DNA of 9,503 nucleotides from Pseudomonadota bacterium. Lineage in GTDB: Bacteria > Desulfobacterota > Desulfobacteria > Desulfobacterales > Desulfobacteraceae. The notes under the pieces were generated by a model, which worked only from the letters and a program-made list of their open reading frames with translations, ran no database searches and had not been told where the DNA came from. Where the stretch lies: contig JAHIVS010000655.1 of the NCBI GenBank assembly GCA_018816605.1, positions 1 through 9,503 on the forward strand, read 5' to 3'. Below are positions 1 through 6,113 of the stretch, one piece after another; positions within the stretch are counted from its first letter, which is position 1; each line of letters opens with the position of its first letter. A program made the translations under genes and the position numbers.

Positions 1-701
1 AACGCCAATGGGAGATGACCCAGGAAAAAATCCGCATCAGCCGGATGCTGGTCAACCTGTCTCCCTTTGTGCCTGAGTCCGTGCGGCATATGGTCCGCAA
101 AAATCCGGACCTGTTAACCCGGGAAAAGGAGCGTAAGGATATCAGCGTCCTCTTCCTCGATCTGGAGGGCTATACAAGCCTTTCCCTCAGCCGTCCCGAG
201 GCTGAGGTCAACGCGATTATAGAGAAAATGTTTTCCAGTTTTGTGGATCCCATCCATAGGTCCCACGGGGACATCAATGAAACTGCCGGAGACGCCCTTA
301 TGATTATTTTTAAGGACCATGATGCACGAACCAACGCCATAAATTCGGTTAAGGCGGCCTTTGAAATTGCCGAACGGAATCGGGCTATCAATAGATCCCT
401 GGCAGAGGACATGGATCCCATTGATGTGAATATCGGCATCAATTCAGGGTCAGCCCTGGTGGGAATGACACGCTTTACCGGTTCCCTGGATACCCGGATG
501 ACCTATACCGCCTCGGGATCGGTCACCAATATTGCCGCCCGGCTTTCCGACCATGCCAAGGGAGGGGATATCCTTATCGGAGAAGAGACCCAGCGAATGA
601 TCCAGGGGGTGTGGCCGTCCTATGGCCTGGGACCGGTAATCCTGAAGGGGCTGAAACAACCCTTGAATGTTTTTTCCCTTCTCAGGGCTCCGGGCCGGTG
701 A
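1..701 (+). CDS. Class III adenylate/guanylate cyclase domain protein, C-terminal part (5' end outside window)
   Basis: The reading frame is open to the left edge (Arg-Gln-Trp-Glu precede the first ATG at 15), so this is probably the C-terminal part of a longer signalling protein. Residues below count from that ATG. A class III nucleotidyl cyclase domain, making cAMP or cGMP from ATP or GTP, spans about residues 43-200. The two metal-binding aspartates are present: D49 in FLDLEGYT and D93 in ETAGDALMIIF. N172 and R176 in TNIAARL match the transition-state Asn and Arg. The substrate-selecting positions read E89, where adenylate cyclases usually have Lys and guanylate cyclases Glu, and T165, a Thr as in class IIIb enzymes. 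The nucleotide made is therefore uncertain. The end (KGLKQPLNVFSLL) is the usual C-terminal strand of such domains. The sensor domain that should control it lies upstream and is not visible. No convincing + strand terminator follows the TGA at 699-701. Confidence 0.9.
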   Translation, partial: RQWEMTQEKIRISRMLVNLSPFVPESVRHMVRKNPDLLTREKERKDISVLFLDLEGYTSLSLSRPEAEVNAIIEKMFSSFVDPIHRSHGDINETAGDALMIIFKDHDARTNAINSVKAAFEIAERNRAINRSLAEDMDPIDVNIGINSGSALVGMTRFTGSLDTRMTYTASGSVTNIAARLSDHAKGGDILIGEETQRMIQGVWPSYGLGPVILKGLKQPLNVFSLLRAPGR

Positions 702-782
702 TGGTTGAATCGTGTACCTGCCAACGTATGTGGTCCTGTTTTAAAAGGAACGCTTCCCCCAAACGAAAAAGGACGGACGTGG

Positions 783-820
783 AAAAAGAAAAAAGGGCTA
801 AAAACCGAAGTCTTTAACCC
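783..820 (-). terminator. Intrinsic terminator of the tRNA-Ser pair
   Basis: Read on the minus strand, arms at 820-810 and 805-795 form an 11-bp stem closed by a UUCG tetraloop on a C-G pair. A T-rich tract (T6-C-T5) follows at 794-783. Two of the pairs are G-U wobbles in the minus-strand RNA and would be A-C mismatches in the plus-strand RNA. The T tract also lies only on the minus side. Both facts assign the terminator to the tRNA transcript rather than to the cyclase gene. It lies 16 nt beyond the encoded CCA end of tRNA-Ser(GCU). Confidence 0.9.
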
Positions 821-836
821 TTGAAATCTTTGTATA

Positions 837-928
837 TGGCGGAGAAAGAGAGATTCGAACTCTCGATGGATAACAACACCCATACTCGCTTAGCAGGCGA
901 GCGCCTTCAGCCACTCGGCCATTTCTCC
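837..928 (-). tRNA. tRNA-Ser(GCU), reads AGC/AGU codons
   Basis: This is a class II (long variable arm) tRNA of 92 nt including an encoded CCA (837-839). The acceptor stem pairs GGAGAAA (928-922) with TTTCTCC (847-841), and the discriminator base is G. The D arm has the serine-type GGCCGAGTGGCTGAAGGC. The anticodon loop is CTGCTAA on the CTCGC/GCGAG stem, with anticodon GCT at 894-892. The T arm contains GTTCGAATC. It is the downstream member of the pair and is followed by the terminator at 783-820. Confidence 0.96.
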
Positions 929-935
929 GATTTTT

Positions 936-1023
936 TGGCGGAGGAGGTAGGATTCGAACCCACGAAGCTTTGACACTTAACGGTTTTCAAGACCGCCGCC
1001 TTCAGCCGCTCGGCCACTCCTCC
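936..1023 (-). tRNA. tRNA-Ser(UGA), reads UCA and other UCN codons
   Basis: This is a class II tRNA of 88 nt including an encoded CCA (936-938). The acceptor stem pairs GGAGGAG (1023-1017) with CTCCTCC (946-940), with discriminator G. The D arm reads GGCCGAGCGGCTGAAGGC. The anticodon loop is CTTGAAA, with anticodon TGA at 989-987. The T arm contains GTTCGAATC. Only 7 nt separate its 3' end from the 5' end of tRNA-Ser(GCU), so the two must be processed from one precursor. The promoter at 1039-1067 fits this gene as the first of the transcript. Confidence 0.96.
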
Positions 1024-1038
1024 CGATTTGACCAGGTT

Positions 1039-1067
1039 TTTATATCACCTTGACCCGGTGAGGTCAA
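1039..1067 (-). promoter_or_regulatory. Promoter of the tRNA-Ser pair
   Basis: On the minus strand, TTGACC (1067-1062) is followed by a 17-bp spacer and TATAAA (1044-1039), a near-consensus housekeeping sigma-70 promoter. Initiation about 7 nt past the -10 box gives a leader of roughly 8-9 nt before the tRNA 5' end at 1023. Two overlapping dyads cover the spacer and -35 box: TCACC/GGTGA (1045-1049 and 1057-1061) and TTGACC/GGTCAA (1050-1055 and 1062-1067). They may be chance or an operator. Confidence 0.75.
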
Positions 1068-1091
1068 CACTTAACTTATGTTTTTTAATGA

Positions 1092-1119
1092 TTGACAGAA
1101 AGATCAGTTGAGCTATATT
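1092..1119 (+). promoter_or_regulatory. Promoter of the argS-gatCA-mutL gene run
   Basis: A consensus -35 box TTGACA (1092-1097), a 16-bp spacer and TATATT (1114-1119) lie 39 bp upstream of the ATG at 1158. Initiation near 1126 would give a leader of about 30 nt. It diverges from the tRNA promoter, the two -35 boxes being 24 bp apart. It is the only strong promoter-like site seen before the seven closely spaced genes up to 7931. Confidence 0.65.
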
Positions 1120-1157
1120 AAGAAGTTTTAGGTTAATAAATATACAGGAGATATTGA

Positions 1158-1610
1158 ATGAGACAGAAAATCAGGTTTGAAAAGAATATGAAGGACAATA
1201 TTCTTACAATTTTGGAGTCCAGCGAAGTGGATCCGGGTGTTGTCATGCCCCTCCATGAAGAAGAATATGACCTGGCTCAAATCACCCAGGCATCCAAAGA
1301 GGGGGCAGATGCCTTTTTGACCCTGTTCAGAAGGCGAAGTTTCTTTCCTGCAAAGGATATGGCCATGAAATTATACGAAGGCAGTATCGCTTTTTTTAAG
1401 GATGCGGCAGAAGAAAAGCTCGAGATTGAGTATAATGACATTGAAGCGGTTCCGGGCGAGGATGATTTCCGCTTGGAGGATGATGACGTCGAGCTGGATG
1501 CCATTCTGGATGAAGACGGGGACTCAAAGGAAGATGAGATGAGAGAAATAGATTCCGAGGACGACACGCCGCTTTTTACACCAGAAGACACCTCTGAACA
1601 CGAGAATTAG
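1158..1610 (+). CDS. Unrecognised 150-residue protein with highly acidic C-terminal half
   Basis: I do not recognise this family. The ATG at 1158 is preceded by AGGAG (1146-1150) with a 7-nt spacing and lies just below a good promoter. There is no signal peptide or membrane segment, so it is probably cytoplasmic. Residues 1-80 look like a mixed helical domain with some basic residues (RRR at 58-60). Residues 82-150 are extremely acidic: 32 Asp/Glu against 4 Lys/Arg among 69 residues, including runs such as EDDD. Such a tail is probably disordered and could bind a basic partner or mimic nucleic acid, but this is inference. It is the first gene of the run and ends 7 nt before the argS start, which suggests coupled translation. 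The serine-rich frame on the opposite strand is a reflection of the Asp/Glu codons. Confidence 0.85.
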   Translation: MRQKIRFEKNMKDNILTILESSEVDPGVVMPLHEEEYDLAQITQASKEGADAFLTLFRRRSFFPAKDMAMKLYEGSIAFFKDAAEEKLEIEYNDIEAVPGEDDFRLEDDDVELDAILDEDGDSKEDEMREIDSEDDTPLFTPEDTSEHEN

Positions 1611-1617
1611 ACCGAAC

Positions 1618-3285
1618 ATGAAAACTAAAATTAAACAAATTGTCCTGGCAGCTGCCCGGTGCGCAGTTGAAAAGGGATTGTTGCCCTCTGACCAGGTCCC
1701 TGACATGGAAATAGAAGAGCCCAAGCACGACTCCCAGGGGGATTTTTCAAGTAATTTCGCCATGGTATCGGCCGGCATCCAGAAAATGGCACCGAAGAAG
1801 ATTGCCGACATCCTTGTTTCATCCATGGAACAATATGATTTCATAGAAAAAACAGAAGTGGCCGGACCCGGATTTATTAATTTTTTCCTGGCCAACTCCG
1901 CATGGCATCCAGTGGTGGATCAGATTCTCGCCCAGGACACACGGTTTGGGGCTTCGGACATGGGGGGCAGGCAGCGGGTCCAGGTGGAATTTGTCAGCGC
2001 CAACCCGACGGGACCGCTCCATGTGGGCCATGGAAGGGGAGCTGCTGTCGGGGACTCTGTGGGAAATATCCTTTCTTTTGCCGGGTTTGATGTCCAGAAG
2101 GAATATTATATCAATGATTCCGGCCGGCAGATTCGCACCCTCGGCACCTCTGTCTGGCTCAGGCTCCTGGAAATGGCGGGTCAAAAAATCGTATTTCCCG
2201 AGGAGTGCTATAAAGGGGACTATATAAAGGAATTTGCCCGGAATCTGCTGGAGATTGAAGGTGAAACCTTTGCCGATACGGATGAAGAAACTGCCATTCT
2301 CCTATGCGCCAAGTTTGCCGCAGGAAAAATTTTGGAGGGGATCAAAACAGACCTGTCCGATTTTGGTGTATCCTTTGATCAATGGTTCAGCGAACAAAGC
2401 CTCTATGATTCAGGGAGGGTGGATGCTGCCATCCGGAAATTCAGGGACCAGGGCCTGATCTATGAAGATGCCGGCGCCCTGTGGTTTCGGACCGAGGATT
2501 TCGGGGATGAGAAAAACCGTGTGGTTGTCAGAAACAACGGATTGACCACCTATTTTGCCTCTGATATCGCCTATCACACGGAAAAATATGAGCGGGGATT
2601 TGACCGGGTGATTGATGTGTGGGGAGCGGATCACCACGGGTATATCAAGCGGATCGATGCTGCTGTGGTTGCCTCCGGGCGAAAAAGCGCCCAGTTTTCT
2701 GTGATTCTGGTGCAGCTGGTCAACCTGCTGCGGGGAGGCACGCCGGTTCAGATGTCCACACGGGCCGGACAATTTGTCACCCTCAAGGACATTGTTGATG
2801 AGGTGGGAAAGGATGCCGCAAGGTTCATGTTTTTAAGCCGCAGCTATGATTCGGGTTTGGACTTTGACCTTGAACTGGCCAAACAAAAAAATTCCGACAA
2901 TCCTGTTTATTATGTGCAGTATGTCCACGCCAGAATTACGGGTATCCTTTTAAAGGCTGTGGAAGAGGGGGTGATCCCTGCCATTGATTTTAAAAAGGGG
3001 GATCAGATTGATCTGCTGGTGGAACCCGAGGAAATAAAACTGATCAAGATTTTGGCCGGGTTTGGGGAACAGGTTGAAAAAAGTGCTGAAACCCTTCACC
3101 CCCATGTGATATTCACCTATCTGATGACGCTGGCGGCCGCTTTTCACGGATATTACAACAAACACAAGGTGATAACAGAGGACACCCCTCTGACCAGGGC
3201 GAGGCTCAGCCTTGTTCTGGCGGTTAAAAAGGTTATCCGGAACGGTCTGTTTCTTCTGGGTGTTTCAGCTCCGGAAAGAATGTAA
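1618..3285 (+). CDS. argS: Arginyl-tRNA synthetase
   Basis: This cytoplasmic class I synthetase charges tRNA(Arg) with arginine using ATP. The 555-residue length is normal for bacterial ArgS. The N-terminal additional domain with the [10 protein letters not shown] region (40-49) recognises the tRNA D-loop corner. The HIGH signature appears as HVGH (135-138) inside [17 protein letters not shown]. The arginine-pocket region includes YYINDSGRQ (163-171). The KMSKS loop has the degenerate form usual for many Arg[10 protein letters not shown] (378-386). The anticodon-binding helical domain follows from about residue 425, and the chain ends in the typical APERM. The ATG at 1618 has only a weak upstream ribosome site, so translation may be coupled to the preceding gene, whose stop lies 7 nt away. 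The stop is 4 nt before the next start. Nothing is missing or broken. Confidence 0.97.
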   Translation: MKTKIKQIVLAAARCAVEKGLLPSDQVPDMEIEEPKHDSQGDFSSNFAMVSAGIQKMAPKKIADILVSSMEQYDFIEKTEVAGPGFINFFLANSAWHPVVDQILAQDTRFGASDMGGRQRVQVEFVSANPTGPLHVGHGRGAAVGDSVGNILSFAGFDVQKEYYINDSGRQIRTLGTSVWLRLLEMAGQKIVFPEECYKGDYIKEFARNLLEIEGETFADTDEETAILLCAKFAAGKILEGIKTDLSDFGVSFDQWFSEQSLYDSGRVDAAIRKFRDQGLIYEDAGALWFRTEDFGDEKNRVVVRNNGLTTYFASDIAYHTEKYERGFDRVIDVWGADHHGYIKRIDAAVVASGRKSAQFSVILVQLVNLLRGGTPVQMSTRAGQFVTLKDIVDEVGKDAARFMFLSRSYDSGLDFDLELAKQKNSDNPVYYVQYVHARITGILLKAVEEGVIPAIDFKKGDQIDLLVEPEEIKLIKILAGFGEQVEKSAETLHPHVIFTYLMTLAAAFHGYYNKHKVITEDTPLTRARLSLVLAVKKVIRNGLFLLGVSAPERM

Positions 3286-3289
3286 CCCG

Positions 3290-4084
3290 ATGTTGTCCTT
3301 TAAGGGGATATTAAAGAACGCAATCTATGTGTTTATTGCAGGATGGATGTTTTTTCTGGGCATCCTTGTCGGCAGGGGATCTGCTCCGGTGACATTTGAG
3401 ACAGACGGGTTCCAAAAACGGCTGGCAGAAATTGTCCTTGCCCTTGGCAAGGCGGAGCCTCCTGAAGAAAAGGTGGAACTTCAATTTTATGACGCCCTGA
3501 ACAACCCAGTCCAGCAGGAAGTGGTGGGGAGAAAAAATGACGTCCATGAGATCAGCCCTAAAAAGGAAACAAGCGTTTCAGCGGTCGATACGCCTTTGAC
3601 AATAAAGATCCCCGTAAAAACGAGCCGGAAAGCCGCCACCTTTAATAAGGACGTGGTAAACAACAATCCGGCCGGGGGGGATGACCCGCCCGTTCCCAAG
3701 GCCGTGGCAAAACCGGATGAAAAGATTGCGGCCAAAAAGCCCCGGGTGTCTGTTGAAAAAAAAGGTCAAACCAGTTCTCCTGAACCTGGAGCTGAGAAAA
3801 AAATTCCAGCACTGGAAGATCCCGCCAAAAAAACAGGGGAACCGCCTCAAAATGGTGCATACACCATCCAGGTTGCCTCCTACAAATCCTTTACAGATGC
3901 AGTAACCCATATGGCGGTTTTGGAAAAAAAGGGGATTTCCTCCTACCGGGCTCTGGGCAAAAAAGATGGGATTACCTGGTACCGGGTGCGGGTGGGAAGC
4001 TTTGAGACCTGGAAGGAAGCCATTGTGTACGCTGATAAATTAAAACAGGCCCAGATTGAGGGCCTGGTTGTGAAAAAGGAATAA
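3290..4084 (+). CDS. Membrane-anchored SPOR-domain protein
   Basis: The protein has 264 residues. A short positively charged N-terminus precedes one transmembrane helix (about 9-28, AIYVFIAGWMFFLGILVG), so the rest should lie in the periplasm. Residues 50-185 are a low-complexity linker rich in Lys, Pro, Glu and Ala. A SPOR domain fills residues 190-262: YTIQVASYKSFTDA, then WYRVRVGSFETWKEA, the two characteristic repeats. SPOR domains bind peptidoglycan glycans stripped of stem peptides, which marks division septa. The architecture resembles FtsN and DedD-like proteins but does not prove orthology. I chose the ATG at 3290, with GGAAAGAA at 3273-3280, because it gives a clean signal anchor and starts 4 nt after argS. 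The earlier in-frame ATG at 3212 would overlap argS by 74 nt and add an unlikely N-terminus. It ends 2 nt before gatC. Confidence 0.9.
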   Translation: MLSFKGILKNAIYVFIAGWMFFLGILVGRGSAPVTFETDGFQKRLAEIVLALGKAEPPEEKVELQFYDALNNPVQQEVVGRKNDVHEISPKKETSVSAVDTPLTIKIPVKTSRKAATFNKDVVNNNPAGGDDPPVPKAVAKPDEKIAAKKPRVSVEKKGQTSSPEPGAEKKIPALEDPAKKTGEPPQNGAYTIQVASYKSFTDAVTHMAVLEKKGISSYRALGKKDGITWYRVRVGSFETWKEAIVYADKLKQAQIEGLVVKKE

Positions 4085-4086
4085 AG

Positions 4087-4371
4087 ATGAAGATATCAAA
4101 GGAAGAAATTGAAAAGATTGCCCACCTTGCAAGGCTGGATATAGATGAGACGCAAAAAGAGACCTTGTCCGGGCAGCTAAGTCATATCCTGGGGTACATA
4201 GATAAACTTACGGATGTGGATGTGGAAGGGGTGATTCCTTCATCCGGAGCGGCCTTTTTAACCAATGTATTGAGAGAAGACCAGTTTTCTGGGTCCCCCG
4301 GACCGGATGTGACCCTGGCAAATGCGCCCGAACGGGACCAGGATTTTTATGCGGTGCCCCGGGTTGTGTGA
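4087..4371 (+). CDS. gatC: Asp-tRNA(Asn)/Glu-tRNA(Gln) amidotransferase subunit C
   Basis: GatC is the small subunit of GatCAB, which converts Asp-tRNA(Asn) and/or Glu-tRNA(Gln) to the amide forms. It wraps around GatA and GatB and stabilises the complex. The 94-residue length is typical. Recognisable parts are the N-terminal helix with EIEKIAHLARLDI (7-19), the following helix LSGQLSHILGYIDKL (27-41), and the extended C-terminal stretch with LREDQ (62-66) and the closing AVPRVV (89-94). The ATG at 4087 has AAGGA close upstream, inside the end of the SPOR gene, with only 2 nt between stop and start. gatA follows after 45 nt, the common C-A order. Confidence 0.95.
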   Translation: MKISKEEIEKIAHLARLDIDETQKETLSGQLSHILGYIDKLTDVDVEGVIPSSGAAFLTNVLREDQFSGSPGPDVTLANAPERDQDFYAVPRVV

Positions 4372-4416
4372 TCGGTTTCTATGTACCTCGCATTTATGAA
4401 ATAAGGAATAAATTGA

Positions 4417-5892
4417 ATGGATTTACATGCACTTACCCTGGCAAACGCCCAAAAACTTCTGGCCCGGGGGAAAATTTCTTCTGTTGAGCTGACCGCTGCA
4501 TTTCTGGACCGGATCCAAGCCCATGACGATCGGATCAAATCCTTTATTACTGTGGATAAACCGGGTGCCCTGGCCCAGGCGCAAAAGGCGGATGAACTCA
4601 TTGCAAAAGGTCTTCAGGCACCTTTTACCGGCATTCCCATTGCTTTGAAAGATCTCTTGTGCACCCAGGGGGTGAAAACCACCTGTGCCTCAAAAATACT
4701 GGACAATTTTATTCCCCGGTATGATGCCACCGTGGTGGCAAAATTAAAGGCTGAACAGGCCGTTCTGATCGGAAAGACCAATCTGGATGAATTTGCCATG
4801 GGCTCGTCCACTGAAAATTCATCCTTCAGGGTCACCCGAAATCCATGGAACCTCGACCATGTGCCCGGAGGTTCCAGCGGTGGGTCTGCCGCTGCAGTGG
4901 CCGCTCAATTTTGCTGCGGCGCCCTGGGGACAGACACGGGCGGATCCATCCGCCAGCCGGCTTCCCATTGCGGAGTGGTGGGGCTCAAACCCACCTATGG
5001 AAGGGTTTCAAGGTTTGGTCTTGTCTCCTATGCCTCTTCTTTGGATCAGATCGGCCCCATCACCCGGGATGTTGCAGATGCGGCCATGATGATGAATCTG
5101 ATTTGCGGTAACGACCCAAAGGACTCCACCAGTGCCCGGGTGGATGTTCCGGATTTTACCCTTGCCCTCCAGCAATTTGAATCCCAATCCCTTCGGGGCA
5201 TGAAGGCCGGGATTCCAAAAGAGTATCTTGACGTTGAGGGAATTGATCCGGATGTGTTGGCCCTGTTTGAACGGGCTAAAAAAGTTCTTGAAGGGCTGGG
5301 AGTAGAAATTGTGGAGATTTCTCTGCCCCATACCGAATATGTGGTGGCAGCCTACTATATCATTGCCCCCTGTGAGGCCAGTTCAAACCTTGCCCGGTTT
5401 GACGGGGTGAGATACGGGTTCAGGGATCACTCTTCCCAGGACATCATCGAAATGTATAAAAAAACCAAGTCCAAAGGCTTTGGTCCCGAAGTCCAGCGCA
5501 GGATCATTATCGGTACCTATGCACTGTCTGCCGGGTACTATGATGCCTATTACGGACGGGCATCCCAGGTGAGGACCCTGATTATGGAAGATTTCACAAA
5601 GGCCTTTGACCAGTGCGATCTTATTTTATCCCCTGTGGCCCCGACCCCGGCCTTTAAAATCGGTGAAAATACAGGGGATCCGTTGACCATGTATCTGAGC
5701 GATATCTTTACCCTGTCTGCCAATATGGCCGGTGTCCCCGGTATCTCCGTCCCCGCAGGGGTCTCCTCTTTGGGGCTGCCCGTGGGAATACAGATGATGG
5801 CAAAGCGATTTGATGAGATGTCACTCTTAAGGGCAGGGTTTGGGTTTGAGCGTGCCCTTGATTTGAAAACAAGGTTTCCCGTCCTTTCATAG
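4417..5892 (+). CDS. gatA: Asp-tRNA(Asn)/Glu-tRNA(Gln) amidotransferase subunit A (glutaminase)
   Basis: GatA hydrolyses glutamine and supplies the ammonia that GatB transfers to misacylated tRNA. It belongs to the amidase-signature family, and 491 residues is the usual length. The Ser-cisSer-Lys triad is intact: K78 in ALKDLL, S153 in GGSSGGSAAAV and S177 in GTDTGGSIRQP. The flanking GVVGLKPTYGRVSR stretch and DLILSPVAPTPAF later in the chain are also characteristic. The QPAS after the nucleophile fits GatA rather than other amidases. The ATG at 4417 has AAGGA (4403-4407). The 45-nt gap after gatC holds this site and nothing else I can support. gatB is not adjacent, although the complex needs it. 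In Desulfobacterota this pathway commonly supplies Asn-tRNA and/or Gln-tRNA; which one applies here cannot be told from the window. Confidence 0.96.
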   Translation: MDLHALTLANAQKLLARGKISSVELTAAFLDRIQAHDDRIKSFITVDKPGALAQAQKADELIAKGLQAPFTGIPIALKDLLCTQGVKTTCASKILDNFIPRYDATVVAKLKAEQAVLIGKTNLDEFAMGSSTENSSFRVTRNPWNLDHVPGGSSGGSAAAVAAQFCCGALGTDTGGSIRQPASHCGVVGLKPTYGRVSRFGLVSYASSLDQIGPITRDVADAAMMMNLICGNDPKDSTSARVDVPDFTLALQQFESQSLRGMKAGIPKEYLDVEGIDPDVLALFERAKKVLEGLGVEIVEISLPHTEYVVAAYYIIAPCEASSNLARFDGVRYGFRDHSSQDIIEMYKKTKSKGFGPEVQRRIIIGTYALSAGYYDAYYGRASQVRTLIMEDFTKAFDQCDLILSPVAPTPAFKIGENTGDPLTMYLSDIFTLSANMAGVPGISVPAGVSSLGLPVGIQMMAKRFDEMSLLRAGFGFERALDLKTRFPVLS

Positions 5893-5895
5893 CTT

Positions 5896-5902
5896 AAGGA
5901 GG
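5896..5902 (+). promoter_or_regulatory. Strong Shine-Dalgarno site of the 60-codon gene
   Basis: AAGGAGG is a full match to the anti-Shine-Dalgarno core, 5 nt before the ATG at 5908. It is the strongest ribosome site in the window and supports the small frame downstream as a real gene. It is the left part of a short dyad, AGGAG-G-CTCCT (5897-5907), which is too tight to form a stable hairpin. Confidence 0.8.
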
Positions 5903-5907
5903 CTCCT

Positions 5908-6090
5908 ATGACGACGCTTCATCCCCAGGGGGAGTCTTTGAAAAAAGCAATCCTCTGGATTTCGGAAAAAAGAAAGAATGATCCTGAAATAAACCTTGGA
6001 AAGCTGGCGGACCAGGCCGCATTCCAATTTGATTTAAGCCCGAAGGATTCCGAATTTTTGCTGCGGTTTTTGAACCAGGACAAAGCATAA
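5908..6090 (+). CDS. Unrecognised 60-residue protein between gatA and mutL
   Basis: I cannot name this family. The ATG at 5908 has a perfect AAGGAGG 5 nt upstream, starts 15 nt after the gatA stop, and ends 23 nt before mutL, so it sits as a gene in the run. The protein is soluble-looking and mostly helical: LKKAILWISEKRK (about 11-23), a middle helix LGKLADQAAFQF (about 30-41), and LSPKDSEFLLRFL (about 43-55) ending shortly after. There is no signal peptide, metal motif or known domain. The two opposite-strand frames over the same stretch lack ribosome sites. Being small it might be an RNA- or protein-binding accessory factor, but that is a guess. Confidence 0.8.
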   Translation: MTTLHPQGESLKKAILWISEKRKNDPEINLGKLADQAAFQFDLSPKDSEFLLRFLNQDKA

Positions 6091-6113
6091 CCCAGGGTCA
6101 AGGTCTTACAAAA

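Noticed and set aside
701..782. A possible plus-strand terminator for the cyclase gene, with GGAA/TTCC around 750-760.
   Set aside because: The stem is only 4 bp and no T tract follows.
1277..1591. A minus-strand serine-rich frame of 104 codons.
   Set aside because: The serine runs are the reverse complement of Asp/Glu codons in the acidic plus-strand protein; no ribosome site was seen.
3212..3289. An upstream in-frame ATG at 3212 would lengthen the SPOR protein by 26 residues.
   Set aside because: It lies inside argS, has no ribosome site and would put a charged Cys/Trp-containing stretch before the signal anchor. The ATG at 3290 fits operon spacing and topology.
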